Positions 22,877 to 33,603 of a stretch of DNA of 64,000 nt are shown one piece after another (the stretch's first letter is position 1; the number at the start of each line of letters is the position of its first letter). Location of the stretch: contig OY294049.1 of NCBI GenBank assembly GCA_958510825.1, positions 8,060,001 through 8,124,000 of the forward strand, given 5' to 3'. Made by a program: the position numbers and the translations under genes. This DNA comes from Brachypterus glaber (taxonomy: Eukaryota; Arthropoda; Insecta; Coleoptera; Kateretidae). Below the pieces are notes generated by a model. It was not told the DNA's origin, ran no database searches, and saw only the letters and a program-made list of their open reading frames with translations.

Positions 22877-23591
22877 CAGGGCCGGCCTTTGTATTTCGGT
22901 GACCTGAAGCAAGCCTTGGAATTGGCGCCCCTAGCAAAAAAAAAAATTGAGCACTCACTGAAAAAAAATTAACCCTTCTGAAAAGCCCCCCACCTCTAAA
23001 AAAAAACTTTTGCTTATATTTTACTGTCCCCAAGGAAAATCTTGCGTTAGTAAAATATATTCGAAAAATTTTATTGCTTTTTTTACGTTTCTGGACGTTT
23101 TATATCCAAAAAATATGATTTCCGTCAAAAAAAAAAATCTGTCTGTTGATCGGTCGGTATGTCGGTCTGTGTCTTCGGGAAACTTGGGACCACGATAACT
23201 CAAGAATTCTTCGGGCTAAAGACTTTGGACCACAGGTTGATTATTCAAAGTTCTAGGCTGGGATTGTTTTTCGTAAAAATCGGGTAAGGGGTAAAAGCAA
23301 TTTTTTTTCCAAAAACATATTTTCTTCAATATTTTTTGTTTTACGAAAAAAGAAACTTTAAAAATTTTTTTTTTTGAAAAACGAAAAATTTTTTTTTTTT
23401 TATTTTTTATTTTTTTTTTATTTTTGTTTTGTTTTTGATTTTAATGAACCTAAGCCTATAGGGGAAAGTATTATTTTGTTGGCAGCAGTATTTTTTACGA
23501 CTCGGACAGGAAAAACGCTTCCTCGACGGCGCCCCACGAGGCTAGCGCCCTGAAGCAGGGGTTCACTTGATTCATACAAAGGCCGGCTCTG
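22877..23591. mobile_element. Non-autonomous hAT-like transposon, 715 bp, with 8-bp target duplication
   Basis: The termini are CAGGGCCGGCCTTTGTAT and ATACAAAGGCCGGCTCTG. TATTTGAT stands on both sides (22869-22876 and 23592-23599), the 8-bp duplication expected of hAT transposases. No transposase is encoded. The interior holds one copy of the cccaaggaaaatcttgcgtt / GTCTGTC / ccacgataactcaagaa module (23031-23330). Confidence 0.93.
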
Positions 23592-23626
23592 TATTTGATA
23601 TATATCATACTTTTTAAAGAATAATT

Positions 23627-23960
23627 TTTTCTATTATACTCTTTACAGCATGCAGTCCTTGAATAGTATTATACGATGGTTTTCAAATTCTCAAAAATTA
23701 CCTTAGATCAAAAATGTTTGTATACAAAATTTGTACATAAATTTTTTTTTATCGAATTATGAATAGCTTTCAAAAAATCTGTCTGTCTGCCCGTCCGTCA
23801 AAAACGGATTATCTGATCGATATGATAATTTCAGGAAAAAATAAGTTCCGTGAGAGGAAGAACTCAATATCGAAATATTTCAAAAAATTATAAAAAATTT
23901 GATAAACTTCAAATTTTTAGAAAATATTCATTCAAGTAAAAGAAATATTCATAACAATTT
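23627..23960 (+). repeat. Hairpin/GTCYGTC module, copy
   Basis: It opens with ctattatactctttacagc and gaatagtattatac, a decayed hairpin, and continues ttttcaaattctcaaaaatt. A gtctgtctgcccgtccgtc tract follows, then aaaacggattatctgatcga. This order is shared with the copies at 28454/29100, 30468, 53825 and 54143. No coding meaning found. Confidence 0.7.
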
Positions 23961-25229
23961 TGAAAAACTTTTAGAGCTGGCAATTTAAGGTCATATTTTT
24001 CTTTTAAACCCGACCGAGAATTACAAAATTTGGTATCTATACCTATTATACTTATAATAGGTATCTATACCTATAATAGGTGCTCTGCAACAAGAGCAGT
24101 GGACTCACCTGTCAAAATCACAGTTCAAGTCATATTTTGATAACTTTTGACGACTATTGTTTTGAACTATCATAATGTCGGTTGCAACTAAGGCGTATCC
24201 ATAACGACGGAAGTTTTCGCTATCGAAAAACCATACAAAATCAAAAACACCATTCCTCTAGCTTTTGCAAAATTAAGATAATTATCATGTCATTAGCTTA
24301 TTTTTATTCAATACTAACTAATAAAATTTTACGAATTTAGATCTTTTTTAATCCAAAAATTAGAAATGTCAAACATGAATTTATTGTGTCAAAATAAATT
24401 AACATCTAATTAATTATTATTAATTATAATTATTTATTTAAATTTATTTAAACTACTTTTAAAGATTGACATTTTTAAATAAATATATCAAAAAATAATC
24501 TTGCAAATACATCTAGTTTCGAGCGGATTTTTACCGCCTGATATTTCGATGATATGGGCCAATCAATTCATCAGAAGAACTACTGTGAAGTTGGCTTTCA
24601 CGCGTGAATAAAACTCACCGAAATGAGAATAGCTACCCAGATTCTGTATATTTTCGCTACATCCGAAATTTTCGCTTTGGTAAAATTTCGCATATATCGA
24701 AAATATACCTCTGTTGGTGTATCACATACGAAAATCATATTTTGGAAAGCCCATATATTGAGAAAACTCAATATATTATCCTCTGTGAAGAGAATTTTTT
24801 AGAATGCGAAGCATAACACGCCTTCACGGCTTGCTAGTACTTATATTTTTATTGTTCTATTTTATATCTATCGTGTTTTATTATTCATTTACATGCAATG
24901 TAATTAGATAACAATCAACGGTAATTTGTCTAACTAGTTTTGGTGTTCCTATTCCATTTTGTTTTCCTAATTGTTACTTTATAATGTAAAATTTTATACA
25001 CCTATTTTATTTAGTAAATAGTATTTACCTACCTAATAATTATTAGGTAGGTTAATATAATTATAGGCTGGCTATTAGGTAATTAGCAAATTCCATACTT
25101 TTACTATTTCGACTTTTTATTGAATACATTACAATTATATTATGTAAACTAGGTTTAATATATAAGTGTTAGAGTTTAAACCTATTTTAAAAAAAGTAAA
25201 AACGGACGTCAAATGTTGTTTTTTAACAG
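23961..25229. other. Unassigned AT-rich stretch with small palindromes
   Basis: It includes an inverted aggtatctatacctataata cluster near 24040-24080. A GTCYGTC-module 3' end is near 24785-24835 (gaatgcgaagcataacac, then cttcacggcttg). A perfect 26-bp palindrome lies at 25027-25052 (acctacctaataa and its mirror). No gene was recognised. Confidence 0.5.
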
Positions 25230-25424
25230 CAAACTCCCCCAAATCATAAGCCACAATTCGTGGGCCACTCCGAGTCGGCCATTGAAGACGACAACAACTA
25301 CGAAGACGACGACGACGACGATGACTTTCGGACCCGAACGCTATTCTTTTACCGGGGTTATTTGTTTGTTCCAAATTTTCTGTTAATTTTTGACAACTTC
25401 AAAGCAAAGCCGAGCTCTCGTTAA
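25230..25424 (+). CDS. Possible 3'-terminal coding exon, unknown protein
   Basis: A splice-acceptor-like tgttgttttttaacag ends at 25229. From 25230 a phase-0 frame runs 64 codons to TAA at 25422-25424. It begins QTPPNHKPQFVGHSE and has an acidic run (EDDNNYEDDDDDDDF, coded by a gac repeat) in the middle, then a hydrophobic stretch (LFVPNFLLIF). AATAAA follows at 25435-25440. The segment is clearly more GC-rich than its surroundings. No upstream exon could be identified, and the gac run could be a simple repeat in a fossil. I do not recognise the protein. Confidence 0.3.
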   Translation, partial: QTPPNHKPQFVGHSESAIEDDNNYEDDDDDDDFRTRTLFFYRGYLFVPNFLLIFDNFKAKPSSR

Positions 25425-25465
25425 GAATAATATAAATAAAATTAGGCTTGAAATTGTTGTCTATT

Positions 25466-25990
25466 TGTTATACTCCTCGCAGCTTCACAACAAAGAAAAC
25501 GTTCAAGTATTACGTAAAGCTCATAGGGGGGGGAGTCATTTTGGAGTGTTACGCCCATGTTAATGGTATAGGAAAATAGCATTCCAGGGGGTTGACTGTC
25601 CAAAATTATCAAAATTTGAGTTACGTAATACTTAAACGTTCCGAAAGGAGTATTATAAGTTTACTTTGGACCCCGAAAAAAAATTTGTCAAACATGAAAA
25701 ATATTTGTATTAAACTTCTAAACAACTTTTAAAAATGTTCGGCTGTCCGTCCGTCTGTAGGTTCTTCCGGATCTCAAGTTTTCTTTTTGACACGATAATT
25801 CAAGAATGAATAATTCGAATATCCGAATATCCGTATCTCACGTTTTCTTTTTGACACGATAAGTCAAGAAAGAATAATCCGAATGACTTCAAATTTTCAG
25901 CAAAAATTAATCTTGGTAAGAATACGAAGCCTATTGAAACTGAAAGGAGTCCCCCAAAAATAAAAAAGTTACGGGGGATAAACATTAAAA
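25466..25990 (+). repeat. Hairpin/GTCYGTC module, copy with MITE in its hairpin loop
   Basis: tatactcctcgcagcttcac at the left and ggagtattataag at about 25646 are the two sides of the module hairpin, as at 28454, with a 143-bp MITE between them. The module continues with gtccgtccgtctgtag at about 25745. It then carries two successive ttttgacacgataa..tcaagaa units (about 25785 and 25850), a local duplication. Confidence 0.72.
25499..25641. mobile_element. Small MITE with CGTTCAAGTATTACGTAA ends
   Basis: acgttcaagtattacgtaa at the left pairs with ttacgtaatacttaaacgt at the right, over 143 bp. The same termini bound the large fold-back at 39702-40610, and a partial copy lies near 31687. The interior has a G-run and C-poor arms. 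Confidence 0.82.
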
Positions 25991-27539
25991 CAAAAAATCT
26001 AAAATATTGGAAGAAAATCTTTGATCAACTACGTTTTTTTAGGACATTTAAAAAATATCGCCAAAAACAAATTAGTTATAGTTATCCCCCAAAAATAAAA
26101 AAGTTAGTATTTTGTTTCTGTCGAGATTAAAAAAATAAAAAAAAAATATGTATCATTGTTATTTAATAATCATGACAGCTTTTTTCATTTCTCGAAAATG
26201 ACGATATGCGGTATTGCACTATCACGGACGATATATCATATTTTTTTATTCAATTTAATATTTATTTTGGATAAAACAAAATATTAAAATGATTTTTTGA
26301 CTTGTATGCTGGTTTTTATATAGGTGAATGATACGACAGTTTTGTATTTTAGCATATGTATTATTGAAAATATAGAATTATCGCCTAGCGCTTTCAGTCT
26401 ATCTCAGACTATCATCAGGGCTGGGCTTTGTCAGAGCCACTACAACAGGATAACATAAAAAGGAGGAACAAGGTTCCATACATTAATTTATACAATACGT
26501 TTAAAATAAGTTAAAATTTTAAATTTAAACAAGGTTCCATACATTAATTTATACAATACATTTAAAATAAGTTAAAATTTTAAATTTAAAATTTTAACTT
26601 ATTTTTCCACGCCTACTGCGAATAAAGTTCGAAAAAGTTGGTGAAATTCCGTTTTTTTTTGCCATATTATTGGTTCTATCAAAGAAATAACAAAAACGTG
26701 CTATTTTTTATTTCTTTTGAATCAAAAGTACACATAATTATTAATTAGTCAATCCTGAAATTTTCAAAAAAAATTAAAAATGGAGTTTTTGAGAAAAAAG
26801 TGGCATTAAATTTTTTCGCCGTCATCTTGAAAAAACAAAAAACTGTCAAAACTAATTTGATCAATTTTGATAGAAAAAAATATGATTTTTTAAATGGCGT
26901 AAACCGCAGTTCTCTAGGTTAAATAGTTATTGAGTTATTGCGCGTCAATATCACATTTTCGAGAAATTTAAATTTTTTGAAAAAATAAAAAAAATCATAT
27001 TTTCGAAACGGGGCGTCTTTGAAAAAAAAATCCCGTGGAGGTTTTTCTCTAACATCGGTGGGCTACACATAAAAAAATAATGAGCCAAATCCATGACCCA
27101 AGCCCTCAGCCCTGCCTGAATCGGCGCGGATATCATCTGCATAACTAATGAAATACTAGTGTAAATGCTAGTGTTTATAATAATTATAATTTGTCTGATT
27201 TACAATTATGGTATATCTCTTCATTTAATGATGTGGTAAACTTTGTGGTGAAAACGTAATAGACCAATTAATTTTTTTCTGCATCATTAAACTGCATAGT
27301 TATCGGTGCACCATAATATATATTGTATGATATACATTATGATATACATTCACATCTGTTGAGGCAATAGTAACTAGTTCATAACACGCTGAGTGGTCCT
27401 AAACAATGATGTAGGTAGTATTCTTTTCATGACTTGTTAATATATCACCATTCACCGACCGGAGGGCTAATAATGAATCAACTTAGATGACACAAGTGTA
27501 ATATCTATTATGTTATTATAATAATGTTTTGTTTAACAA
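25991..27539. other. AT-rich repeat-like stretch; one 61-bp direct duplication
   Basis: Positions 26470-26530 and 26531-26591 are a direct tandem duplication (aaggttccatacattaattt...) differing at one base (26499 g, 26560 a). Around 26380-26440, gcctagcgctttcagtctat and actatcatcagggctgggct resemble transposon ends. The rest shows no gene. The N gap follows. Confidence 0.6.
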
Positions 27540-27739
27540 NNNNNNNNNNNNNNNNNNNNNNNNNNNNNNNNNNNNNNNNNNNNNNNNNNNNNNNNNNNNN
27601 NNNNNNNNNNNNNNNNNNNNNNNNNNNNNNNNNNNNNNNNNNNNNNNNNNNNNNNNNNNNNNNNNNNNNNNNNNNNNNNNNNNNNNNNNNNNNNNNNNNN
27701 NNNNNNNNNNNNNNNNNNNNNNNNNNNNNNNNNNNNNNN
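27540..27739. other. Assembly gap (200 N)
   Basis: An exact 200-base run of N, so the size is probably arbitrary. Translations across it are meaningless. Confidence 0.99.
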
Positions 27740-27940
27740 GTTTGTTTTTTTAGCAAAAGAAGCAATTTTAAAGGGTGAGGCCCAAACAATTCCGTAGGTC
27801 CGGGGCACCCCATGTGTCCATGGACTGAAACTCACCCGGTATGTGTATTTCCCGAATATTTTAATACTTTATAATTTCTAAACGTAGGTATATTATTTCA
27901 GCACTTTTTTATTTTGGTCAAACACCTTCGCTATAAAACC

Positions 27941-28094
27941 TTAAGGCATATCCACAGGCTCGCATAACAAGCATAGTACATAAGAATGCAATACCGTGAT
28001 TCGCTTACAAGATACATGACGACGCATCAAGCCAATTACGGTATCGCATTCTTATATCTATGTTTGTTATGCGAGCCTGTGGAAATGCCCTTAA
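27941..28094. mobile_element. Fold-back MITE, 154 bp, copy 1 (TTAA ends)
   Basis: aaggcatatccacaggctcg and cataacaa pair with ttgttatg and cgagcctgtggaaatgccct. The inner arms are cataagaatgcaataccgtg and tacggtatcgcattcttata. TTAA stands at both edges, which would fit a piggyBac-type TTAA target. Copy 2 is at 53323. Confidence 0.85.
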
Positions 28095-28453
28095 TTGTCG
28101 ATTAATATAACACTTTAACTAATCAAGATAGGCGTATCTACATCCTCAGGATACACATCAAGAGACAGGAAGACTAACTCCAAACTGCATCTGCTCTAAA
28201 AAAACACACTTTTTTATATTCTTTTTACCTACCAATGACACTAAAACGTCCGTGACTACGGTTTTATGGTTTCGTTAATAATTAGGGGTTCGTGAGAAAT
28301 TATTGTCTAAAATAGGTTTATTTTGCAATTAGGAGGTTCCAACCACACGCTATTTTTTTTTTGGTCAAAAAAAATGTTAAAGAAAAATTACTCTGTAATG
28401 ACTTTATGCTATCTACTTTTTTTGTAATTTAATGGTTTGGATTCTGTGTATTT

Positions 28454-28536
28454 ATTTATTATACTCCTTGCAGCTTCACATCAGAGGAGTATTATTCGTT
28501 AACTTTGGAAAATGTTTATCCAAAGTGCATTATACA
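28454..28536 (+). repeat. Hairpin start of a GTCYGTC module
   Basis: ttattatactccttgcagct and agaggagtattattcg form the module's opening hairpin, followed by ttaactttggaaaatg as in the copy at 25643. It is cut at 28537 by the next element. Confidence 0.68.
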
Positions 28537-28847
28537 CAGGGCCGTAGCGAAGGAGATTTGGTGGGGGGGGGAGGAGGTCAAAAACACAACTAAACACAAC
28601 TTTTTTCCTCGACGACAAAAAAAGTTCATGACTAAAAAAAAAGGTCCCCACACATTCTCAAAAATAAAAATTATAAAGTTATCATTAAATTATATCTAAG
28701 CCATAAAATTTGTTTTTCCCAAAATTAAAAATTAATTATTTTACCATGAAATATGCAACTTTTATGTTTTTAATCCATGAAATATGCAACTTTTTTGATT
28801 TCAGGATGGGTAGGGGAGGGAGGCTCCCCTCCATAGCTACGGCCCTG
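28537..28847. mobile_element. hAT-like non-autonomous element, 311 bp, CAGGGCCGTAGC ends
   Basis: It begins CAGGGCCGTAGCGAAGG and ends ATAGCTACGGCCCTG. A G-run lies near one end. The interior includes tcctcgacgacaaaaaaagt and gactaaaaaaaaaggtcc, shared with 36714-37036 (opposite orientation). No clean 8-bp duplication was seen. Confidence 0.75.
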
Positions 28848-29099
28848 AAAATATCCGGAAATGTGCGAAATGACTAGATATTCCGCAAAAGTGACCAACT
28901 TTGTGTGATCTGCGAATTTACTACGATATTTTTGGCAATCTTCAAAATGCCTGCTGTAATAGTTAATCTGAAGCTTGAACATCTATAGATCTCACATTTT
29001 CTAGGTAATTTGAAGATGAATAACAACACATTATTAAACCTGCGTGTTAAATTGAAAAAAATGTGGGGCGATGGTTTACGTTTAATTCGTAAATCCTAG

Positions 29100-29330
29100 G
29101 TTCAACACGTCAATCGTCAATTGGGGGGATTACTTTCAAAAACAATAGGGATCTTTGCCCAAAAATTTCAAGTCGAACGGATTATTCGTTCTTGAGTTAT
29201 CGTAAGTACAAAAAACGTGACGGACGGACGGACATCTTTAAAGTTTCTTATTTTTTCATGAAACACATTTGTATCCAAGAATTTTTTGTCTAGGACGTTT
29301 TTTTGCGATTTTGGAGGAAAACAAAAAAGT
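29100..29330 (-). repeat. Hairpin/GTCYGTC module, minus-strand copy
   Basis: On the minus strand it reads gcaaaaaaacgtcctagac, ttcttggatacaaatgtgtt, catgaaaaaataagaaac, (gtccgtccgtcc), tcacgttttttgtacttacg, ataactcaagaacgaataat, ccgttcgacttgaaattttt. The same order appears at 54180-54400 on the plus strand. Confidence 0.75.
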
Positions 29331-30019
29331 TATCGTGGGTTAAACTTTTAAAAAAATTGAAAAAAAATAAAAAAAAAATCCCATAACTTTTTTAGGAAAA
29401 ATTACTTTTATTATAAGGATTAATTCAACCAATTTTGAAATTAATCTCCCCAAAAACAAGAAAGTTATGGGGGTTAAACTCTTTTAAAAAATAAAAAATC
29501 TATCATTTTAAATTTTTTTTTAATTACATAATTAAAAAATTAATCTTGGTAGGGTAAGGTTAGGTAAAATAAAAAATCTAAAATAGTGGAACAAAATCTT
29601 CGATCAACTTATTTTTTTAAGGAAAAATTACTTTTATAAAAATAAATTATTCGTACTGAATTTGAATAAAATTCCTCCAACAACAAAAAAATAGAAGGGG
29701 CTAAACTAAAAAAAAAAAAACTGAAAAAAAAAATGGAAGAAAAAGTGCGATAAAAGTAATTATTGCAGGAAAAAATACTTTTATTAAAAGGATCGCTAGT
29801 ACAAAACAAAAAAGTTAAGTTAATTATATAACTTTTTAAAATTGAAAAAATAGAAGGAAAAACCTATTTTTTTCAGGAAAAAATTACGTTTATTAAACAA
29901 TTTTAACAAATTTATAAAAATCTACTTGAAAACAAAAAAGTAATAACAATAAGTTAGAAATACCCCAATAAAATAAGTTTAGGATACTTTGAAATACGAG
30001 AAGTATACTATATCATGCG
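29331..30019. repeat. Internally repetitive A/T-rich DNA (module interior type)
   Basis: ggaaaaattacttttattaa is repeated with variations at about 29395, 29620, 29768 and 29876, each followed by aaaaacaaaaaagttat-like text. It reads like several diverged units of one repeat. No gene. Confidence 0.5.
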
Positions 30020-30171
30020 CAGGAGCGGATTTATTTCATTTTAAGGGGGGCCACACATAAGGAAAAAAATTGCGCATTCACTAAAAATATAATTTTGAAG
30101 ATATTTCTATGCTAATAAATCTCGCTGGGGGGGGGGGGCATGGCCCCCATGCCCCACTAAATCCGCCGGTA
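30020..30171. mobile_element. Short hAT-like element, 152 bp, with near-perfect 8-bp duplication
   Basis: CAGGAGCGGATTTA opens the element and TAAATCCGCCGGTA closes it. ATCATGCG (30012-30019) and ATAATGCG (30172-30179) are flanking 8-bp copies with one difference. The interior has long G and C runs. It landed in an agtatact...atgcgaagc stretch typical of the GTCYGTC-module 3' end. Confidence 0.82.
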
Positions 30172-30467
30172 ATAATGCGAAGCTTGTTTTTTAAACATGG
30201 TTATAAAAAGTACGGCGTCCAAGTTTGTAAAAGACTCGGTAAATAACACCAGGTGAAAGACTTGAAAAAAAGTCGATAAAAATGGGGAACAGTGCTCTCC
30301 AGCCCCCTCCTATAAGCCGTTATTAATTCCAATCTACAAAAATAATATTTTCAAAAGTAGTACAAGTAGTACTATATAGTTCATTTACCAACTATAGCGA
30401 TAAATTATATAATTTTTATGTTGAAATATTTTTTTTCAGCTATAATGTATAAATATAATACCTACTT

Positions 30468-31000
30468 ATTACACTCTTCACAGCGCATAAGCGCTAGAAG
30501 AGTATAATTATAATGGGAGTAGTTTCAAATTTTCCCAAATCGCAAAAACCCTGAAAAAAAAATTGAAATAAAAACTTAAAAAAAATCAATTTTTTTATTT
30601 TCTTTTTGCTTAAAATGAATAATTAAAAAAATATATTTTTGAAAAAAGAAAATTTTTCAATTTTTTTTTTAAATTTTCTTTTTGTGAAAAAAAATGTTTT
30701 TGAAAAAAATAGTTTTTAACCCATTTTACTCCCTTACCCCAATCCAATTTTTACCAAAAACAATCCCAGCCTAGAACTTTGGATAATCAATCTATGGTCC
30801 AAATTTGAAGTCTTTAGCGCAAAGCGTTCTTGAGTTATCGTGGTCACAAATTTCCCGGACACGCAGACAGACCGACAGACAGAATTTGTTTTATGGAAAT
30901 CATATTTTTTGGATATAATACATCCAGAAACGTAAAAAAGCAATACAAAATTTTCGAAATTTTTTTACTAACGTAAGACTTTCCTTGGGGAAGGTAAAAT
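30468..31000. repeat. Hairpin plus inverted GTCYGTC module
   Basis: A plus-strand opening hairpin (acactcttcacagcgcataa, gcgctagaagagtata) at 30470 is followed by ttcaaattttcccaaatcgc. From 30721 to 31000 a module subtype lies on the minus strand. It has tagtaaa..cttgcgtt ends, a gtctgtcggtctgtctgcgt tract, ccacgataactcaagaac, and ctaggctgggattgtttttg, as in the hAT cargo at 23031-23330. Confidence 0.72.
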
Positions 31001-31050
31001 ATGTTTTATGAAAAAAAAAAAGATTTTTTTCACAATACCTTCCTAATGAG

Positions 31051-31278
31051 CAGTCATCGGCGAATTTCCAGTGCTCGCATAGGCGCCGCGTCGATTCGAG
31101 CGTTGACGCGAGGTTTTAAATATTTACATTTTTATTTCTTTTTATCTTGATTTTTTTTAATAATTTCATTTAAACGAGTTAATTTCCCTCATAATTCGGC
31201 AAAATTATTCCGTAAGCCTATGTTTCTGTGTTTATTTTCAACGTTGATGAGTCCTAACTGAGTTTATTCCGATTACTG
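31051..31278 (+). mobile_element. Small hAT-like element family D, intact copy (228 bp) with 8-bp duplication
   Basis: The termini CAGTCATCGG and CCGATTACTG are inverted. CTAATGAG flanks both sides (31043-31050 and 31279-31286), the 8-bp hallmark of hAT insertions. The interior has gctcgcataggcgccgcgtc and ttccgtaagcctatgtttct blocks shared with 21417-21979. Non-coding. Confidence 0.9.
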
Positions 31279-31561
31279 CTAATGAGAAAGTAACAATAAA
31301 CTATTCACTGTGAGGAGTATACTACAGAATGCGAAGCATTGTATATCTTCACGGCTTATTTAAAATAATATAATTACTATTATTATTATGGCTGATTATA
31401 TATAGGTATAGGTTATTGTTAAAATAAGTGAATGGGAATTAATTTACTAGTATAGATGTGCCAATAATTTTAATACAACACTTATCTGAGATGTGAACTT
31501 CTATTCTTCAAACCAATCTTATTTTGCAACAAGCTATAGCAATGTATTATGGTTCTCCGCA

Positions 31562-31675
31562 TGAAAGAAAGTCTCCGACGGAAGGGGGAGGAATCATTCG
31601 AGCTCTCTTCTTTTCGTCAGGAGCGTTATACCGCGTGCGTGCCTACAACTTGCACACAAGTCCAAACAAATTATA
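31562..31675 (+). repeat. Interspersed repeat gggggaggaatcat, copy 1
   Basis: gaagggggaggaatcattcg, agctctcttcttttcgtc, gcgtgcgtgcctacaac and ttgcacacaagtcc match 46678-46790 in the same order. Non-coding. A fragment with taacgcaagattttgcaaa near 31700 follows and recalls the CGTTCAAGTATTACG MITE. Confidence 0.7.
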
Positions 31676-31759
31676 TTGGAGTCATACTTGAATACCTACG
31701 TAACGCAAGATTTTGCAAATTTAGACCCCCTCCCCCCTGTAATGATTCGTAACACTGAG

Positions 31760-32423
31760 ACGTAGGGGAGAGAAGGTCAAAAATTATAACATACTTAAAA
31801 AAGTGGGAATAATACCTTTGGGTGAAATTATTTTTATTAGTAGTAGTAGTAAGATTTGAAATCATTTCTTTTAGTGGTGGAAATTGTAAATTTCAAGAAT
31901 TAAAAATCAAAAAGTTGTTAATTTTATTATTATTATATTAATTTTTTACTCGAGATTTGACATTTCTAAATTTTACTTTTTTAAATTATAGTGACTAAAA
32001 AGTTTTAAAAATTACGAAAACGTTTGAATATACAAAGTTGTACATTTTATATAAATTTTAGACCTTCTTGAATTTATTTTTATCTTTTCCCAATAACTAA
32101 AATTAAACATTTTTAATTTTCTGTCACGAAAAAGTTGTAAAACCAATTAAAAATGTAAAACTTTTTTTGAATTTACGAAAAAGTTTTACATTTTACAAAA
32201 AAAGGAACGTTGAAGTATATAACGCAAATTTTTATCATTTTGGATTTTCATTTGAGGATGGCCCACTTTCCAAGTATGAATTTTTCTGATTTTTGCATGG
32301 TGGGAAACTTGTTATTTTTTGGTTGTTAAATAAGACAGCGTAATTCAAACTTGGGAGGGTGGCCACTCCCAAAAGAGGCAATATAAAAATTAGATAGTTT
32401 TTAGAGTACACATAACATGTGTC
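31760..32423. other. Unassigned AT-rich stretch
   Basis: Rich in aagttttaaaa-like text. No gene or confident repeat boundary was seen. Confidence 0.45.
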
Positions 32424-32574
32424 ACATATCGTCGCTGTTATTACGAAGAGGCGTATCTCAAAATGACATTGATGCAAAATACTGACATGTCTATTGATTT
32501 GCCAATGAATATCTCACTTTATTGTATAAGTGTCATTTTGAGATACGCCTCTTTGTAATAACAGCGATGATATA
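32424..32574. mobile_element. Fold-back MITE, about 150 bp
   Basis: atatcgtcgctgttattacg and aagaggcgtatctcaaaatg pair with cattttgagatacgcctctt and tgtaataacagcgatgatat. The loop is about 50 bp. Confidence 0.85.
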
Positions 32575-32692
32575 TAGGGTAAATAACAGGCAAAAAAAAT
32601 ATTGAATCTAAAAATAGTCGAGCGCCCTATGCTGGACGAATTTCAACGAACCACGCCTGTAGTTAAAAATACAAAAATATACAGATCATGCG

Positions 32693-32966
32693 GTATATGT
32701 TACGGGCAAATACGATAATTCGGCGATTATAGACAATGCTCGACTAATGATGAAAATAATAAATAGACATTATCCGCAATAAATTTGAAGTTAGGCTAAA
32801 AAACTAACCAAACAGGCGCAAAACCAAAGTTATTGTAAACCAACTACCCACCAAAAAAAAAAAAACACCAAACCAGACAAAAACCAAACTAAAACCACAA
32901 TAAAGTCCAATCATTGACCGGCTATTGTTGTCAATGCCCATTATCGTCTTTGCCCGTAACATATAC
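32693..32966. mobile_element. Terminal-inverted-repeat element with A/C-rich interior, 274 bp
   Basis: gtatatgttacgggcaaa and tacgataatt at the left pair with attatcg and tttgcccgtaacatatac at the right. The interior plus strand is built of aaaccaa and accaac words with very few G. No coding region. Confidence 0.78.
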
Positions 32967-33560
32967 ACTCCAAAGTAGTGTCCGTGCTGGCCTTCTCTCG
33001 GATAAAATCGGTATCAATCGCTCTGCATTTAGGATGCTAGTCGCCACTATTTAGTTCAGTGAAGGTATGCAGGCAAATGCCTAATTTGGGGTTACTCGGA
33101 ACAAACAGGGACGGCAATTCCATCCCAACAAAAATCTGAATTTACGACCCGGTATGCAAGGATGTGCAGGGGATACGAGTTCCACAGGGGAACTTTCACA
33201 TTCAACTTGAATTAATTCTTTAATGATTCAAGTGTATACAAAATCTATGGAATGCCTGTATAATAGCCAGAGGTCCTTATTGTCCTTTTATCATTTCAAC
33301 CAGTAGGTAGAGTGTCCTATCAAGGATAGTAAAAGATCCACCGGCAGAGTTTAAATAGGGGTACGCGCACGTGCCACCCTTACCATAATTCCGATTGGCT
33401 CATCTGTACAGAGGGGACTTCCCTATTGGCAGCGCGTGCCACGACCGTCACGCATTGGCTTTGGCAGCTTTTACAGGAAGCTTTTCAGACCGACCCAAAG
33501 ATGTTTAAGTAGCGGCCAAGGTTAGCACACAAGGTTTGCTTATTAGATTTTACTGCTTTT
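32967..33560 (+). other. GC-richer promoter-like segment, unassigned
   Basis: Base composition is more balanced than the surroundings. Within 33340-33540 there are three ATTGG boxes (reverse CCAAT), two gcrcgtgccac motifs about 65 bp apart, a TTTAAATAGG box and a later gtttaagtag. It could be a solo LTR or a real promoter. No open frame of note follows. Confidence 0.4.
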
Positions 33561-33603
33561 ATGCATGGAAAATATCATTGGAAATGAAGTATGTTTCCAG
33601 GGC

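Noticed and set aside
27508..27835. Several open frames crossing 27.5-27.8 kb
   Set aside because: They run through the 200-N gap.
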